Origin: Acinetobacter lactucae
GTDB lineage: Bacteria; Pseudomonadota; Gammaproteobacteria; Pseudomonadales; Moraxellaceae
Assembly: GCF_013344765.1 (NCBI RefSeq)
Contig: NZ_JABVBF010000004.1
Coordinates: 1 to 53,767, forward strand
DNA length: 53,767 bases
Direction: 5' to 3'
Below, piece by piece: positions 27,613 through 37,593 of the stretch. The notes under the pieces are model-generated. The model was not told the origin of the DNA, did not search any database, and saw only the letters and a program-made list of their open reading frames with translations. The position numbers were made by a program, and so were the translations under genes. Position 1 is the stretch's first letter; each line of letters opens with the position of its first letter.

Positions 27613-27773
27613 TCATCATTTAATCATTTAGTTGAAGCTAGATCATAGCTAAAAAAAACGCCAGACTCTAGCGCTTTTAGTGCCTGTTCAATGAATTAGA
27701 GTGCGATGTTTGGAAAAGACAAGTAGATCAGTCTTTAAACACAGGTTGATTAAATATTAATTATTGAAAAAAC
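27613..27773. other. dsbC-hom intergenic region
   Basis: This gap holds the hom promoter region and no gene. An imperfect pair AACGC/GCGCTT at about 27657-27682 looks like the remains of a weak hairpin. Confidence 0.4.
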
Positions 27774-27802
27774 AAAGCACTGCAATAAGAGCAGCGCTTT
27801 TT
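27770..27802 (-). terminator. Terminator after dsbC
   Basis: Arms AAAGCACTGC (27774-27783) and GCAGCGCTTT (27791-27800) pair with one mismatch around a 7-base loop. Leftward RNA continues with a U-rich tract. Confidence 0.75.
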
Positions 27803-27843
27803 AAAAGACATAGATGATTAATCATTCATCAGCTTAAAGGATG

Positions 27844-28659
27844 TTATTTATCCAGACGTTTAATTAATTCATCTGGTGTTAGGTATCCACCTAAGTACTC
27901 GCCGGCAACATTGTAAATTGCTGGTGTTCCATTTACACCCATGTTTAAGCCAAGCTGATATTGTTCTCGAACAGGGTTTTTACATTGAGCCGGTGGGATA
28001 TTGATACCTTGTACGGCTTGGTTAAAGGCAGCTTTACGATCTGTACTACACCATACAGCTTCCATAGTCGGCATAAACTGTTCACCGCGTGGCCAAGCGA
28101 TATAGCGCACCTCAATACCTTTTTCATTAATTTCAGGTAAGTGCTCATGTAGCTTATGGCAATAAGGACAGCTTGCATCGGTAAACACATAAATCACATG
28201 TTTAGCCTTACCACCTTTAGCTGGGTAAACAATCAAATCTTCATTTTTTAAAGCAGCCAGATGCTTTTTATTTTCTGAAGCTTGAAGATTGTCGCCAATA
28301 TTATGCAGTTCTTTACCGCCTAAACGGATGACATCACCTTGAATCAGGTATTTGCCATCACTGGTTGTATAAATAGACGTCATTCCTTCGAGATTTACCC
28401 AATATAAGTTAGGAACTTCTGTAGGCTTGATATCTAAAATTTTGGCGTTGATGTTTGCATTCTTAAATTGTTTTTGCAAAGTCTCAATTAAACGCTGTTT
28501 CTCATTGCGTTCAATGATGGTTGAAGCTTCCCCAGTAGCAGGTGCGGTCGCAGTGAGCGCATCTTCTTTTTGTGGTTTGTTTTCTTTAGAACAAGCACTG
28601 AATAACAGGCTAGAAGCCAAAGCACAGGCAAGAAAAAGTTGAGATCGGGTAAAAGACAT
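27844..28659 (-). CDS. dsbC: DsbC-type thiol:disulfide isomerase, predicted lipoprotein
   Basis: 271 residues. The N terminus MSFTRSQLFLACALASSLLFSACS fits a lipoprotein signal (lipobox LFSAC, cysteine at residue 23, +2 Ser). A low-complexity linker, an N-terminal dimerisation domain (FKNANINAKILDIKPTEV) and a thioredoxin domain with CPYC in DASCPYCHKL follow. DsbC shuffles wrong disulfides in the periplasm. E. coli DsbC is soluble; this one would be membrane-anchored. It follows xerD on the same strand, as in E. coli xerD-dsbC, and precedes hom. Confidence 0.9.
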   Translation of the reverse strand: MSFTRSQLFLACALASSLLFSACSKENKPQKEDALTATAPATGEASTIIERNEKQRLIETLQKQFKNANINAKILDIKPTEVPNLYWVNLEGMTSIYTTSDGKYLIQGDVIRLGGKELHNIGDNLQASENKKHLAALKNEDLIVYPAKGGKAKHVIYVFTDASCPYCHKLHEHLPEINEKGIEVRYIAWPRGEQFMPTMEAVWCSTDRKAAFNQAVQGINIPPAQCKNPVREQYQLGLNMGVNGTPAIYNVAGEYLGGYLTPDELIKRLDK

Positions 28660-28805
28660 AGATAACCCTTATTTCATCAGTATTTATAGTCAGAAGCTGC
28701 TAAGCATAACAAAAAATCTAGCGTGTATTGTTAAAACTTTCTTAACCTTTGTGAACGAAATCAAGTGATTGTTAGGTGTATTTCAAATAATAAGCTTTAA
28801 ACTTT

Positions 28806-29726
28806 TTAACCTCTAGGATGATGTTTTTCATGCAATTGTTGCATTCTTACTTGTGCCACATGTGTGTAAATTTGCGTAGTGGATAAGTCGCTATGACCTA
28901 GTAACATTTGTACTACGCGTAAGTCTGCGCCGTGATTGAGCAAGTGTGTTGCAAAGGCGTGACGTAAGGTGTGAGGCGAAAGTTCAGCTTGAATATTGGC
29001 TTGTAAGGCGTAACGCTTAATGGCATACCAGAAGTTTTGACGACTCATAATTCCGCCATGTTGAGTTAAAAAGAGATAGTCCGTCGCGCTTTTGTAGAGT
29101 TGAGGCCGAGCATCATGCAAGTAACGTTCTACCCATTCACAAGCAAATTGGCCTAGCGGGACCAAACGCTCTTTATTACCTTTACCGGTAATTCTTAAAT
29201 AGCCTTGTTTTAAGTTAATAAGTTCTAGGCGTAAGTTCAGCAGTTCTGAAACACGTAAACCACATGCGTAAAGAACTTCAAACATTGCCCGATCACGTAA
29301 TCCCAGTGCCGTATCAATATCAGGAGCCTGAATCAGTGCTTCGACATCTTCCTCTGATAAATCTTTGGGTAAGGCTCTGCCAATTTTTGGAGAATGATGG
29401 GTTGCTACAGGATTATCGCTTCGTAATTTCTGTTCACGTAAAAATTTGTAAAACTGACGTAGGGCAGATAAGCAGCGGGCAATCGAGCGGGGACTTTTCC
29501 CGACTTTGGTCAATTCAATCAAAACATCTGCGATATCATCACTTGACCACTCTGGAAGAGCGATTTTTTTATGAAGTTCACTACATTGAATGAGATCGGA
29601 TAAATAAGCATTTCGTGTATGAGGACTCACCGTCTGTGCAACTAAGTAGTCGCGAAAACCTTGTAAAAAGCTTAAATGTTCAGGAATTTGAACTGGGCTT
29701 GGAATACGCGGTTTTTTATTCAACAT
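28806..29726 (-). CDS. xerD: Site-specific tyrosine recombinase XerD
   Basis: 306 residues. A SAM-like DNA-binding N domain (about 15-105) precedes a catalytic domain with the full residue set: R in YACGLRVSELL, K in GKGNKERLVPL, HxxR in SPHTLRHAFATHLL, H in LLGHSDLSTT and the nucleophile Y in TQIYTHV. Together with XerC it resolves chromosome dimers at dif. dsbC follows as in many gammaproteobacteria, which favours XerD over XerC. It is a housekeeping gene, not a mobile-element integrase. Confidence 0.93.
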   Translation of the reverse strand: MLNKKPRIPSPVQIPEHLSFLQGFRDYLVAQTVSPHTRNAYLSDLIQCSELHKKIALPEWSSDDIADVLIELTKVGKSPRSIARCLSALRQFYKFLREQKLRSDNPVATHHSPKIGRALPKDLSEEDVEALIQAPDIDTALGLRDRAMFEVLYACGLRVSELLNLRLELINLKQGYLRITGKGNKERLVPLGQFACEWVERYLHDARPQLYKSATDYLFLTQHGGIMSRQNFWYAIKRYALQANIQAELSPHTLRHAFATHLLNHGADLRVVQMLLGHSDLSTTQIYTHVAQVRMQQLHEKHHPRG

Positions 29727-29812
29727 ACACTAGATCCTCTAAACCTCTGTACTGTAAAAGAAACTTTAAGGTTTGTCGATTAAACTGAATAAGAAGTGAA
29801 ATTTAACCTTAT

Positions 29813-29842
29813 TTGGTAATTATTCTCATTTATATGTATACT
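29813..29842 (+). promoter_or_regulatory. Fur box and promoter of feoABC
   Basis: TGGTAATTATTCTCA (29814-29828) is the reverse complement of TGAGAATAATTACCA, matching the Fur 7-1-7 pattern TGATAAT-N-ATTATCA at 12 of 14 positions. It overlaps a -35 TTGGTA (29813-29818); a -10 TATACT is at 29837-29842 with an 18-base spacer. Bound Fur would block polymerase, giving iron repression. Confidence 0.75.
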
Positions 29843-29869
29843 AGAAAAAAAGGTTTAGGATCGGATGCG

Positions 29870-30133
29870 GTGCGTTTATCAGCTTTAAAAGTGAAGCAAG
29901 CGGCGACCATCACCAAAGTGAATCGGATAGAAGTAGAGTCCGAGCAACAAGATTTGGTCGCAATTCGTTTGGAAAGTCTGGGCTTTGTACCAGGCACACG
30001 AGTGGAAGTGATTACCAAAGGTATTTTTGGTGGTGATCCGATCTTGATCCAAATTGGCTTTACTCGTTTCGCTTTACGTAAAGCAGAAGCGGACAAAATC
30101 GAAATTTTAATAGAAGAAGGAGTACCCGCATGA
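29870..30133 (+). CDS. feoA: Ferrous iron transport protein FeoA
   Basis: 87 residues forming an SH3-like fold: RLSALKVKQAATITKVN, then the family core LVAIRLESLGFVPGTRVEVITKGIFGGDPILIQI. FeoA is a small cytosolic partner of FeoB. Starts at 29813 and 29834 are possible on the longest frame, but both lie in the Fur box or -10 element. The GTG at 29870, preceded by AGGA with a 9-base gap, gives a protein beginning where FeoA proteins usually begin. The stop overlaps feoB by 4 bases. Confidence 0.85.
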   Translation: MRLSALKVKQAATITKVNRIEVESEQQDLVAIRLESLGFVPGTRVEVITKGIFGGDPILIQIGFTRFALRKAEADKIEILIEEGVPA

Positions 30134-31983
30134 GTGATGCGTTACGTATTGCCCTTGTGGGAAACCCTAACTGTGGTAAAACCTCTCTTTTCAACCATTT
30201 AACTGGAACTCGACAAAAAGTTGCAAACTATGCGGGTGTAACTGTTGAGCGTAAAGTTGGTCATTTTCAGTTACCCTCTGGCCGAGCAGTCCGTGTACTC
30301 GATTTACCGGGTACGTATAGTCTTAATGCAACTAGTCCTGATGAAGTTATTACCCGTGATGTCTGTTTGGGTAAGATTGCAGAAGAAGGGCAGCAAGATG
30401 CGTTTTTGTGTGTGGTTGATGCCACTAATTTAAAATTACATTTAGGACTGGTGCTTGAAATGATCGGGCTAGGCCGTCCGATTTTACTTGTGCTCAATAT
30501 GATGGATGAAGCGCGTCGTCGTGGCATCCAAATTAATACTCAAAAGTTATCTCAACGTTTGGGTGTACCAGTTGTTGAAACAGTTGCTGTTCGTAATGCG
30601 GGTATTGAAAATTTATTACATGCCCTTGATCAAGAAAAATACAGTGTGCCACAAACCGAATTGAGTGGTTTAACTGGGACTCATCATCAAAAAATCGATA
30701 TGATTTTTAAAGATGTGGTTCATTATGTTGATCAGGGAGATAAGCGTACTGATTTTCTAGATCGAATTTTCTTACATCCAGTTTTAGGCTTACTTAGTCT
30801 TGCCCTCATGATGTTTATTGTGTTCCAAGCAGTTTTTGCTTGGGCAGCTCCATTCATGGATGGCATTGAAGGTTTCTTCGGCTGGCTAGGTGAAGTCATA
30901 GGAAGTGTGATTACCCAGCCCCTACTGCATAGTTTGGTGGTTGATGGCATTATCGCGGGTGCTGGTGGTGTAGTGGTGTTCTTGCCACAAATTTTGATCT
31001 TGTTCTTCTTCATTTTAGTACTCGAAGAATCAGGCTATTTACCGCGCGCAGCATTTTTGCTTGATAAATTAATGTTCCAAGCTGGCTTAAGTGGTCGTGC
31101 TTTCATTCCTTTACTGTCAAGCTTTGCTTGTGCAGTACCGGGAATTATGGCAACGCGTAGTATTAGTGACCCTCGTGATCGTTTTACGACCATTATGGTT
31201 GCGCCTTTAATGACTTGTTCGGCACGTTTACCTGTCTATGCTTTGCTGATTGCTGCATTTATTCCAGAGAAAATGGTCTGGGGTATTTTTAACCTACAAG
31301 GTCTGGTACTTTTCGGCCTGTATATGGCTGGTATTGTGAGTGCGCTTTGCGTTTCATTCTTAATGAAGTTTTTGCAAAAAGATAAGTCACAACATGCCTT
31401 ATTGCTAGAGCTGCCGAGTTATCGTTTTCCTGATTTAAAAAGTGTGGGAATCGGTTTGCTGGATCGTGCAAAGATCTTTTTGAAACGCGTTGGTGGAATC
31501 ATTTTTGCGCTCTCTATTCTGTTATGGTTTTTGTGTACTTTCCCACAACCACCAGAAGGGGCGACATTACCTGCTATAGATTATAGTTTTGCAGGTATGC
31601 TTGGGCATCTTATCCAGCCTTTATTTGCTCCAATTGGTTTTAACTGGCAAATCTGTATTGCTTTAATTCCAGCAATGGCCGCTCGTGAAGTAGTAGTCGC
31701 AGCATTAGGTACGGTTTATGCCTTGTCTGCAACAGATGACGATGCTGTGGCACAAGGTCTGTCGCATCTGATTAGTGCAGATGGAACTGGTTGGTCTTTA
31801 GCAACAGGTTTATCGCTTTTAGTGTGGTTCATTTATGCTCCACATTGTTTGGCAACATTAGCAACGGTACGTCGTGAAACAGGTTCATGGAAACATGTTG
31901 CAGCTATGACTGCATATCTGTTTGGTTTAGCTTATTTTGCATCGTTTGTTACCTATCAAATTGCTTCTCACTACTGGGGTTAA
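30130..31983 (+). CDS. feoB: Ferrous iron transporter FeoB
   Basis: 617 residues. The N-terminal G domain has GNPNCGKTS (11-19), DLPGTYS and NMMDEA. A spacer follows, then the membrane part with two Gate motifs (LSSFACAVPGIMATR; LIPAMAAREVVVAALGTVYAL). It imports Fe(II) across the inner membrane. It is about 150 residues shorter than E. coli FeoB. ATGA overlaps feoA, and a Cys-rich partner gene follows after 20 bases. Confidence 0.95.
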   Translation: MSDALRIALVGNPNCGKTSLFNHLTGTRQKVANYAGVTVERKVGHFQLPSGRAVRVLDLPGTYSLNATSPDEVITRDVCLGKIAEEGQQDAFLCVVDATNLKLHLGLVLEMIGLGRPILLVLNMMDEARRRGIQINTQKLSQRLGVPVVETVAVRNAGIENLLHALDQEKYSVPQTELSGLTGTHHQKIDMIFKDVVHYVDQGDKRTDFLDRIFLHPVLGLLSLALMMFIVFQAVFAWAAPFMDGIEGFFGWLGEVIGSVITQPLLHSLVVDGIIAGAGGVVVFLPQILILFFFILVLEESGYLPRAAFLLDKLMFQAGLSGRAFIPLLSSFACAVPGIMATRSISDPRDRFTTIMVAPLMTCSARLPVYALLIAAFIPEKMVWGIFNLQGLVLFGLYMAGIVSALCVSFLMKFLQKDKSQHALLLELPSYRFPDLKSVGIGLLDRAKIFLKRVGGIIFALSILLWFLCTFPQPPEGATLPAIDYSFAGMLGHLIQPLFAPIGFNWQICIALIPAMAAREVVVAALGTVYALSATDDDAVAQGLSHLISADGTGWSLATGLSLLVWFIYAPHCLATLATVRRETGSWKHVAAMTAYLFGLAYFASFVTYQIASHYWG

Positions 31984-32003
31984 AGCAATAAAGGAGGTTG
32001 TAT

Positions 32004-32255
32004 ATGGTTCAATATCTGATCATTGCGGTTTTAGTGATTTGGAGTGCTGTAGTTGTTTTTAAGAAAGTATTTCCAAAAACAGCAAACTCAGTGTTTTCTT
32101 CACTCTCTCTGTTTTGCGAAAAGCAGGGTTGGACGACTTTGGCAAAATGGCTTAAACCAAAAATGATCTTTGGTTGTGCTGGAGGTTGTGGTTGTTCAAG
32201 CGAAGATAAACCTAGCAATACAGTTCAAGAAATTAAGCCAATTAAATGGCAGTAA
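32004..32255 (+). CDS. FeoB-associated Cys-rich membrane protein
   Basis: 83 residues: one N-terminal membrane helix (VQYLIIAVLVIWSAVVVFKKVF), a basic cytosolic stretch and a cysteine cluster (FGCAGGCGCSS) near the C terminus. This matches the small FeoB-associated proteins that take the place of FeoC in many bacteria. AAGGAGG lies 6 bases before the ATG at 32004, better than the TTG at 31998. Its role in iron transfer or FeoB assembly is not established. Confidence 0.8.
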   Translation: MVQYLIIAVLVIWSAVVVFKKVFPKTANSVFSSLSLFCEKQGWTTLAKWLKPKMIFGCAGGCGCSSEDKPSNTVQEIKPIKWQ

Positions 32256-32278
32256 ATTCACTATTTCTTGTTTCGTTT

Positions 32279-32306
32279 AAAAAGCCATCATATTGATGGC
32301 TTTTTT
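32279..32306 (+). terminator. Terminator of the feo operon
   Basis: Perfect arms AAAAAGCCATCA and TGATGGCTTTTTT close a 3-base loop, 24 bases after the last feo stop. Confidence 0.93.
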
Positions 32307-32346
32307 ACGCACTGACACAAAAAAAGATGAATAAAGTTCAAACTGA

Positions 32347-33762
<1,416 letters not shown>

Positions 33763-33786
33763 AGAAAACATGATTAGGAATGTAGT

Positions 33787-34983
33787 ATGGCAGGCTTAGC
33801 TCAGACCACAATCCAGAAAATCAATCATTGGTATGAACGGATATTGCCTAAATGGCCAGCGGAAGTGACGCCACGTAATGTCCTGATTTTCTGTGTCGTT
33901 GCATTATTGTGTATCGGTTCAGTGATGGTTGCATCTGCTTCGATGCCCTATGCTGAATATATGCATGAAAACCCGTTTCACTATGTGATTCGTCATGGTA
34001 TTTCGATTGTCGCTGCAGGTGTAGTGGCTTATTTGACCTATCGGATATCACTTAATACGTGGTTTAAAAATACCTTTCCGCTGTGGCTATTAACCATGGT
34101 TCTGTTGCTTGCTGCTTTGGTGGTGGGTTCGGAAGTCAATGGATCTACGCGTTGGATTAAGATTGGTGGCTTTACCTTGCAGCCAACCGAGGTTGCCAAA
34201 GTCATGATGGCGATCTTTACCGCAGACTACGTGGTGCGCCGTGCCAAAGAGGTTCGTACTCATTGGAAAGGCTTGCTACGGCTAAGTGGGGTTATGGCAA
34301 TCACGGTCGGTTTGATTATTGCTGAGCCTGACTTGGGGGCAACGGTCGTTATTGTCATGATGATGGTTGGTGTGTTCTTTTTAGCGGGCGCGCCACCAAC
34401 TCAGTTCTTAATCATGCTTGGTGCGATTGTCACGGGTATCGTGTTTTTGATCTTATTTGAACCCTACCGTTTCCAGCGTTTGATTTCGTTTACTGACCCA
34501 TGGGCAGATCCATTAGGTGTAGGTTATCAGTTATCAAATGCATTAATGGCTTTTGGCCGTGGCGAATGGTTTGGTACAGGCTTAGGCCACAGTGTACAAA
34601 AACTATCTTATTTACCTGAAGCACATACTGACTTTATGTTGGCAGTTCTAGGTGAAGAGTTTGGTTTCGTGGGTATTTCCATTGTCATTGCTCTATCTTT
34701 CTTGATGCTAGCATGTTGTATCAAAATTGGTCACCGTGCTTTGAAACATCATTACCTTCGCGCAGGCTATTTAGCTTACGGTATTAGCATTATTTTCTTA
34801 CTTCAGATTTTGGTAAATGCGGGCATGAATATGGGCTTAATGCCGACCAAAGGTTTGACTTTGCCATTCATTAGTTATGGTGGTACGTCTTTAATGATGT
34901 GTGCTGCGATGATTAGTTTGATTTTAAAGATCGATGCTTCAACACAAGAAGTCAACCCAGAACGAGAAGAGTCGAACTTCTAA
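33787..34983 (+). CDS. ftsW: SEDS peptidoglycan polymerase FtsW
   Basis: 398 residues with ten predicted membrane helices. It carries the SEDS motifs (GSTRWIKIGGFTLQPTEVAK; GLMPTKGLTLPFISYGGTSL). With FtsI it makes septal glycan strands. murD-ftsW stand as an isolated pair here; in E. coli they lie within the dcw cluster between mraY and murG. A terminator follows. Confidence 0.95.
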   Translation: MAGLAQTTIQKINHWYERILPKWPAEVTPRNVLIFCVVALLCIGSVMVASASMPYAEYMHENPFHYVIRHGISIVAAGVVAYLTYRISLNTWFKNTFPLWLLTMVLLLAALVVGSEVNGSTRWIKIGGFTLQPTEVAKVMMAIFTADYVVRRAKEVRTHWKGLLRLSGVMAITVGLIIAEPDLGATVVIVMMMVGVFFLAGAPPTQFLIMLGAIVTGIVFLILFEPYRFQRLISFTDPWADPLGVGYQLSNALMAFGRGEWFGTGLGHSVQKLSYLPEAHTDFMLAVLGEEFGFVGISIVIALSFLMLACCIKIGHRALKHHYLRAGYLAYGISIIFLLQILVNAGMNMGLMPTKGLTLPFISYGGTSLMMCAAMISLILKIDASTQEVNPEREESNF

Positions 34984-35001
34984 TTGAGTATTTAGAAGTT
35001 T

Positions 35002-35034
35002 AAAAAAGCCCGATTTTGATATCGGGCTTTTTTA
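35002..35034. terminator. Bidirectional terminator between ftsW and gluQ
   Basis: Arms GCCCGAT (35008-35014) and ATCGGGC (35021-35027), with A6 on the left and T6 on the right, sit between two convergent genes. Confidence 0.92.
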
Positions 35035-35038
35035 TTAT

Positions 35039-35902
35039 TTATAGATATGTTCCGCTGAGCTCTTGCCCATGGGGAATTAAATCGATATTCCACTGCGCTA
35101 CAGCCTGCTTCAGCATCAGTTTAGGCTGATCTAAATCAACCTTGGGTTGTCCTAAGGCTTGTATTGCTTTTTGAAGTAATTTAGGAGCTTTTGATAAATC
35201 GAGTGCTTGAGCAAGATTTTGTTTAGAGAGCTTTTGTCCTTGGTCATTCATGGCGAGGGGAAGGTGCATATAGCTCAGTTTAGGATAACCTAGAAGCTGT
35301 CCCAGCCAGATCTGACGTTCAGTGTTATCTAATAGGTCTGAACCTCGAACGACATGGGTAATACCTTGTAGATAATCATCCACGACGACAGCAAGTTGAT
35401 AGTTAATAATCCCATCACGGCGCTTAAGGACGAAGTCTCCGAGATCGTGGTGTAGATTGGAGCAATGACGTCCTTGTAATCGGTCATCGAAACAGATCTG
35501 CTGATCTTGAACTTTTACCCGTATCGCTTGACCTTGAAAATCAAGATTGAGATCACGGCAAGTACCTGCATAGATTGCATTTGAACCCAACATTTTTCTT
35601 GTACATTGACATGCATAGATAAGACCTTCTTTTTTGAGTTGGTCTAATACGCTTTCATAAATGTCTAAACGGTTTTTTTGAAAGACGATCTCAGCATCTG
35701 GTTCGAATTGGAAGATTTCTAATGACGTGAGAATATGCTCTTCACTGCCCGGATAAATACGAGGGATGTCTGTATCTTCTATTCGAACTAACCACTTACC
35801 ATGATTGGCTTTGGCATCACAATAGCTTGCGACAGCAGTCAGTAAAGAACCGAAATGTAAAGGACCAGTAGGAGAGGGAGCAAAACGTCCAATGTAAGAC
35901 AT
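35039..35902 (-). CDS. gluQ: Glutamyl-queuosine tRNA(Asp) synthetase
   Basis: 287 residues, a paralogue of the GluRS catalytic domain without the anticodon-binding part. The HIGH-like motif is in RFAPSPTGPLHFGSLLTAVASY, zinc ligands are in YACQCTRKM and YAGTC, and the KMSKS-like motif is QKLSKQNLAQAL. It attaches glutamate to queuosine at position 34 of tRNA-Asp. dksA lies just upstream on the same strand, the same dksA-gluQ order as in E. coli; here a structured repeat has been inserted between them. Confidence 0.94.
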   Translation of the reverse strand: MSYIGRFAPSPTGPLHFGSLLTAVASYCDAKANHGKWLVRIEDTDIPRIYPGSEEHILTSLEIFQFEPDAEIVFQKNRLDIYESVLDQLKKEGLIYACQCTRKMLGSNAIYAGTCRDLNLDFQGQAIRVKVQDQQICFDDRLQGRHCSNLHHDLGDFVLKRRDGIINYQLAVVVDDYLQGITHVVRGSDLLDNTERQIWLGQLLGYPKLSYMHLPLAMNDQGQKLSKQNLAQALDLSKAPKLLQKAIQALGQPKVDLDQPKLMLKQAVAQWNIDLIPHGQELSGTYL

Positions 35903-35934
35903 AAAGATTTATAGTTGTCTATATTAAATCTACA

Positions 35935-36024
35935 CCTAACCCCTCCAATATAAGGAGGGGAATGTGCGAATATCAGAAGTTTTTAAAATTCGCAGTATTC
36001 CTCCCTTTGAAAAGGGAGGTTAGG
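35935..36024. repeat. 90-bp multi-hairpin repeat element
   Basis: The ends CCTAACC (35935-35941) and GGTTAGG (36018-36024) are inverted copies. Inside lie a hairpin CCCCTCC-N7-GGAGGGG (35940-35960), a stem TGCGAAT/ATTCGCA (35965-35971 with 35988-35994) and a hairpin CCTCCCTTT-GA-AAAGGGAGG (36000-36019). The whole can fold as a three-armed cross. It looks like a small dispersed non-coding repeat; I believe similar GGAGGGG-type palindromes recur in Acinetobacter genomes, but copy number cannot be seen here. Confidence 0.65.
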
Positions 36025-36032
36025 AAGGATGG

Positions 36033-36566
36033 TTATCCGTTGTTTTGCTTTTCTTTGATTTCAGCCAAAGTTTTGCAATCGATACATTGAGTAGCTGTTG
36101 GACGAGCTTCTAGACGGCGCAAGCCAATTTCGATACCACAAGTTTCGCAGAAACCGTAATCACCACTTTGGATCGCTTCTAATGATTGCTCGATTTTACG
36201 AATCAGTTTACGCTCACGATCACGTGTACGTAATTCAATCGCAAACTCTTCTTCCTGAGTCGCTCTATCATTTACATCAGGTAAAGCAGATGATTCATCT
36301 TGCATTGTGTTGAGCGTACGATCAACTTCTGACATTAACTCTGCTTTCCATGCATTTAGGATTTGGCGGAAATGCTCAAGTTGTCCATCAGACATGTATT
36401 CTTCATTTTTTTTCGGCTGATAAGGTTCAATCCCAAACAAGCTCGCAGTTGTACCGCCTTCAGAAGCTTTAGGTTTGGTTTTGCGTACACGTTTTACAGC
36501 CGATTTTTGTTCGTCGATCACTGCTGTGTGTTCGTCCAAGACTTGATTTTGGTTGTCATTCGCCAT
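36033..36566 (-). CDS. dksA: RNA polymerase-binding factor DksA
   Basis: 177 residues. The C-terminal zinc finger is CETCGIEIGL...CIDCK. The coiled-coil region includes the acidic tip LPDVNDRATQEEEFAIELRTRDRE. DksA enters the secondary channel of RNA polymerase and with ppGpp reshapes transcription in the stringent response. The first 50 residues are a charged extension relative to E. coli DksA (151). An ATG at 36575 has its AGGA directly adjacent, while the ATG at 36566 has 9 bases, so I prefer 36566. Confidence 0.94.
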   Translation of the reverse strand: MANDNQNQVLDEHTAVIDEQKSAVKRVRKTKPKASEGGTTASLFGIEPYQPKKNEEYMSDGQLEHFRQILNAWKAELMSEVDRTLNTMQDESSALPDVNDRATQEEEFAIELRTRDRERKLIRKIEQSLEAIQSGDYGFCETCGIEIGLRRLEARPTATQCIDCKTLAEIKEKQNNG

Positions 36567-36645
36567 ATAGGGCATTCCTCATCTTACACGTACTATCTAT
36601 ACGCAAAAAATATGGTGATATGCAAGTGTTTTTATAGAAAACCAT

Positions 36646-36664
36646 CGATGGGATTTTCCCATCG
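36646..36664. other. Perfect 7-bp hairpin upstream of dksA
   Basis: Arms CGATGGG and CCCATCG with an ATTTT loop lie about 80 bases before the dksA start, in the cpdA-dksA gap. No T run follows on either strand. It may be in the dksA leader or at the end of the cpdA transcript. Confidence 0.4.
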
Positions 36665-36776
36665 GGTCGTCATCATATAGATTTTTCCTGCAAGATGATA
36701 GTCATTCCGTCCCGTAAATATTTTCAAAACGTGTTTACCCCAGTCATAATTATGTATAAGCATATAAGAAATAGGG

Positions 36777-37589
36777 TTAATAGCCTGAAATATCAGTATT
36801 TATATGACCTTGAAAATTTTCAAGCCGGAAGACTTCTGTTTCAAAACTACCATTGTTTTTTAGACGAAGGTAACGATAGCCGGGAGCATTTTGATCTAAG
36901 GCAAAATCATTACTAAACGGTTTAAACTGAACACTTGTCGATGGGGTTGAGAAAAATTCGATTCCTTGCCAAGTGTTTATGGAGTCCTGATGAACATGCC
37001 CACAGACTAAAGCTTTTACATTTTTAAACGGGGCCAATGTATTAAGCAAAGCATTAGAATTTTGTAGCTTGTGATGATCAATCCATTTTGACTTCATGGC
37101 AAAAGGGTGATGGTGACAAGCTAACAAAACATGGTTATCTACGTACTCTTCGAGTAAAACCGCTAAGTTCTCTAGCTGTTCGGCTGATAGATGTCCATCA
37201 ATATGATCTTTTACCGCACTATTTAATAAAATAACACGCCAGTTTCCTAGGCAAATAACCACAGGTTCCTGATGGTTTCCTTTATGTAATGGAAAATGGT
37301 CAACATTGTCATGATTACCTAAAGTCTGAAAAAAAGGCAGACCAAGCGTTTGCATATATTGAATATAGCGTTTATAGGTAATAGGCGTTGGTGCTTGAGC
37401 TAGATCACCCGTATGGATGATGGCATCAATTTCAGGATGTTTATTTCGTATTTGTTGAATAACGGCATGAAAACTTTCTTCAGGATTCATACCCACAAAT
37501 TCTAAATGTGGATACTCCAATAGGTGAGTATCGGTAATTTGTATAATGACATGGTCTTTTTGTGAATGTGTTGAGACTTGAAAAGTCAC
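36777..37589 (-). CDS. cpdA: 3',5'-cyclic AMP phosphodiesterase CpdA
   Basis: 270 residues of the class III metallophosphoesterase family. The metal-binding motifs are in order: DTHLLE, HTGDLAQ, GNHDN, ACHHHPF and CGHVHQD. CpdA hydrolyses cAMP and so tunes the CRP/Vfr regulon. It lies 4 bases after nudF on the same strand, and nudF/cpdA proximity is also found in E. coli. Confidence 0.92.
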   Translation of the reverse strand: MTFQVSTHSQKDHVIIQITDTHLLEYPHLEFVGMNPEESFHAVIQQIRNKHPEIDAIIHTGDLAQAPTPITYKRYIQYMQTLGLPFFQTLGNHDNVDHFPLHKGNHQEPVVICLGNWRVILLNSAVKDHIDGHLSAEQLENLAVLLEEYVDNHVLLACHHHPFAMKSKWIDHHKLQNSNALLNTLAPFKNVKALVCGHVHQDSINTWQGIEFFSTPSTSVQFKPFSNDFALDQNAPGYRYLRLKNNGSFETEVFRLENFQGHINTDISGY

Positions 37590-37593
37590 CGTC

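Noticed and set aside
28806..29726. Tyrosine recombinase as sign of a mobile element
   Set aside because: Full XerD with dsbC next to it in the standard order; no attachment repeats or cargo genes nearby.
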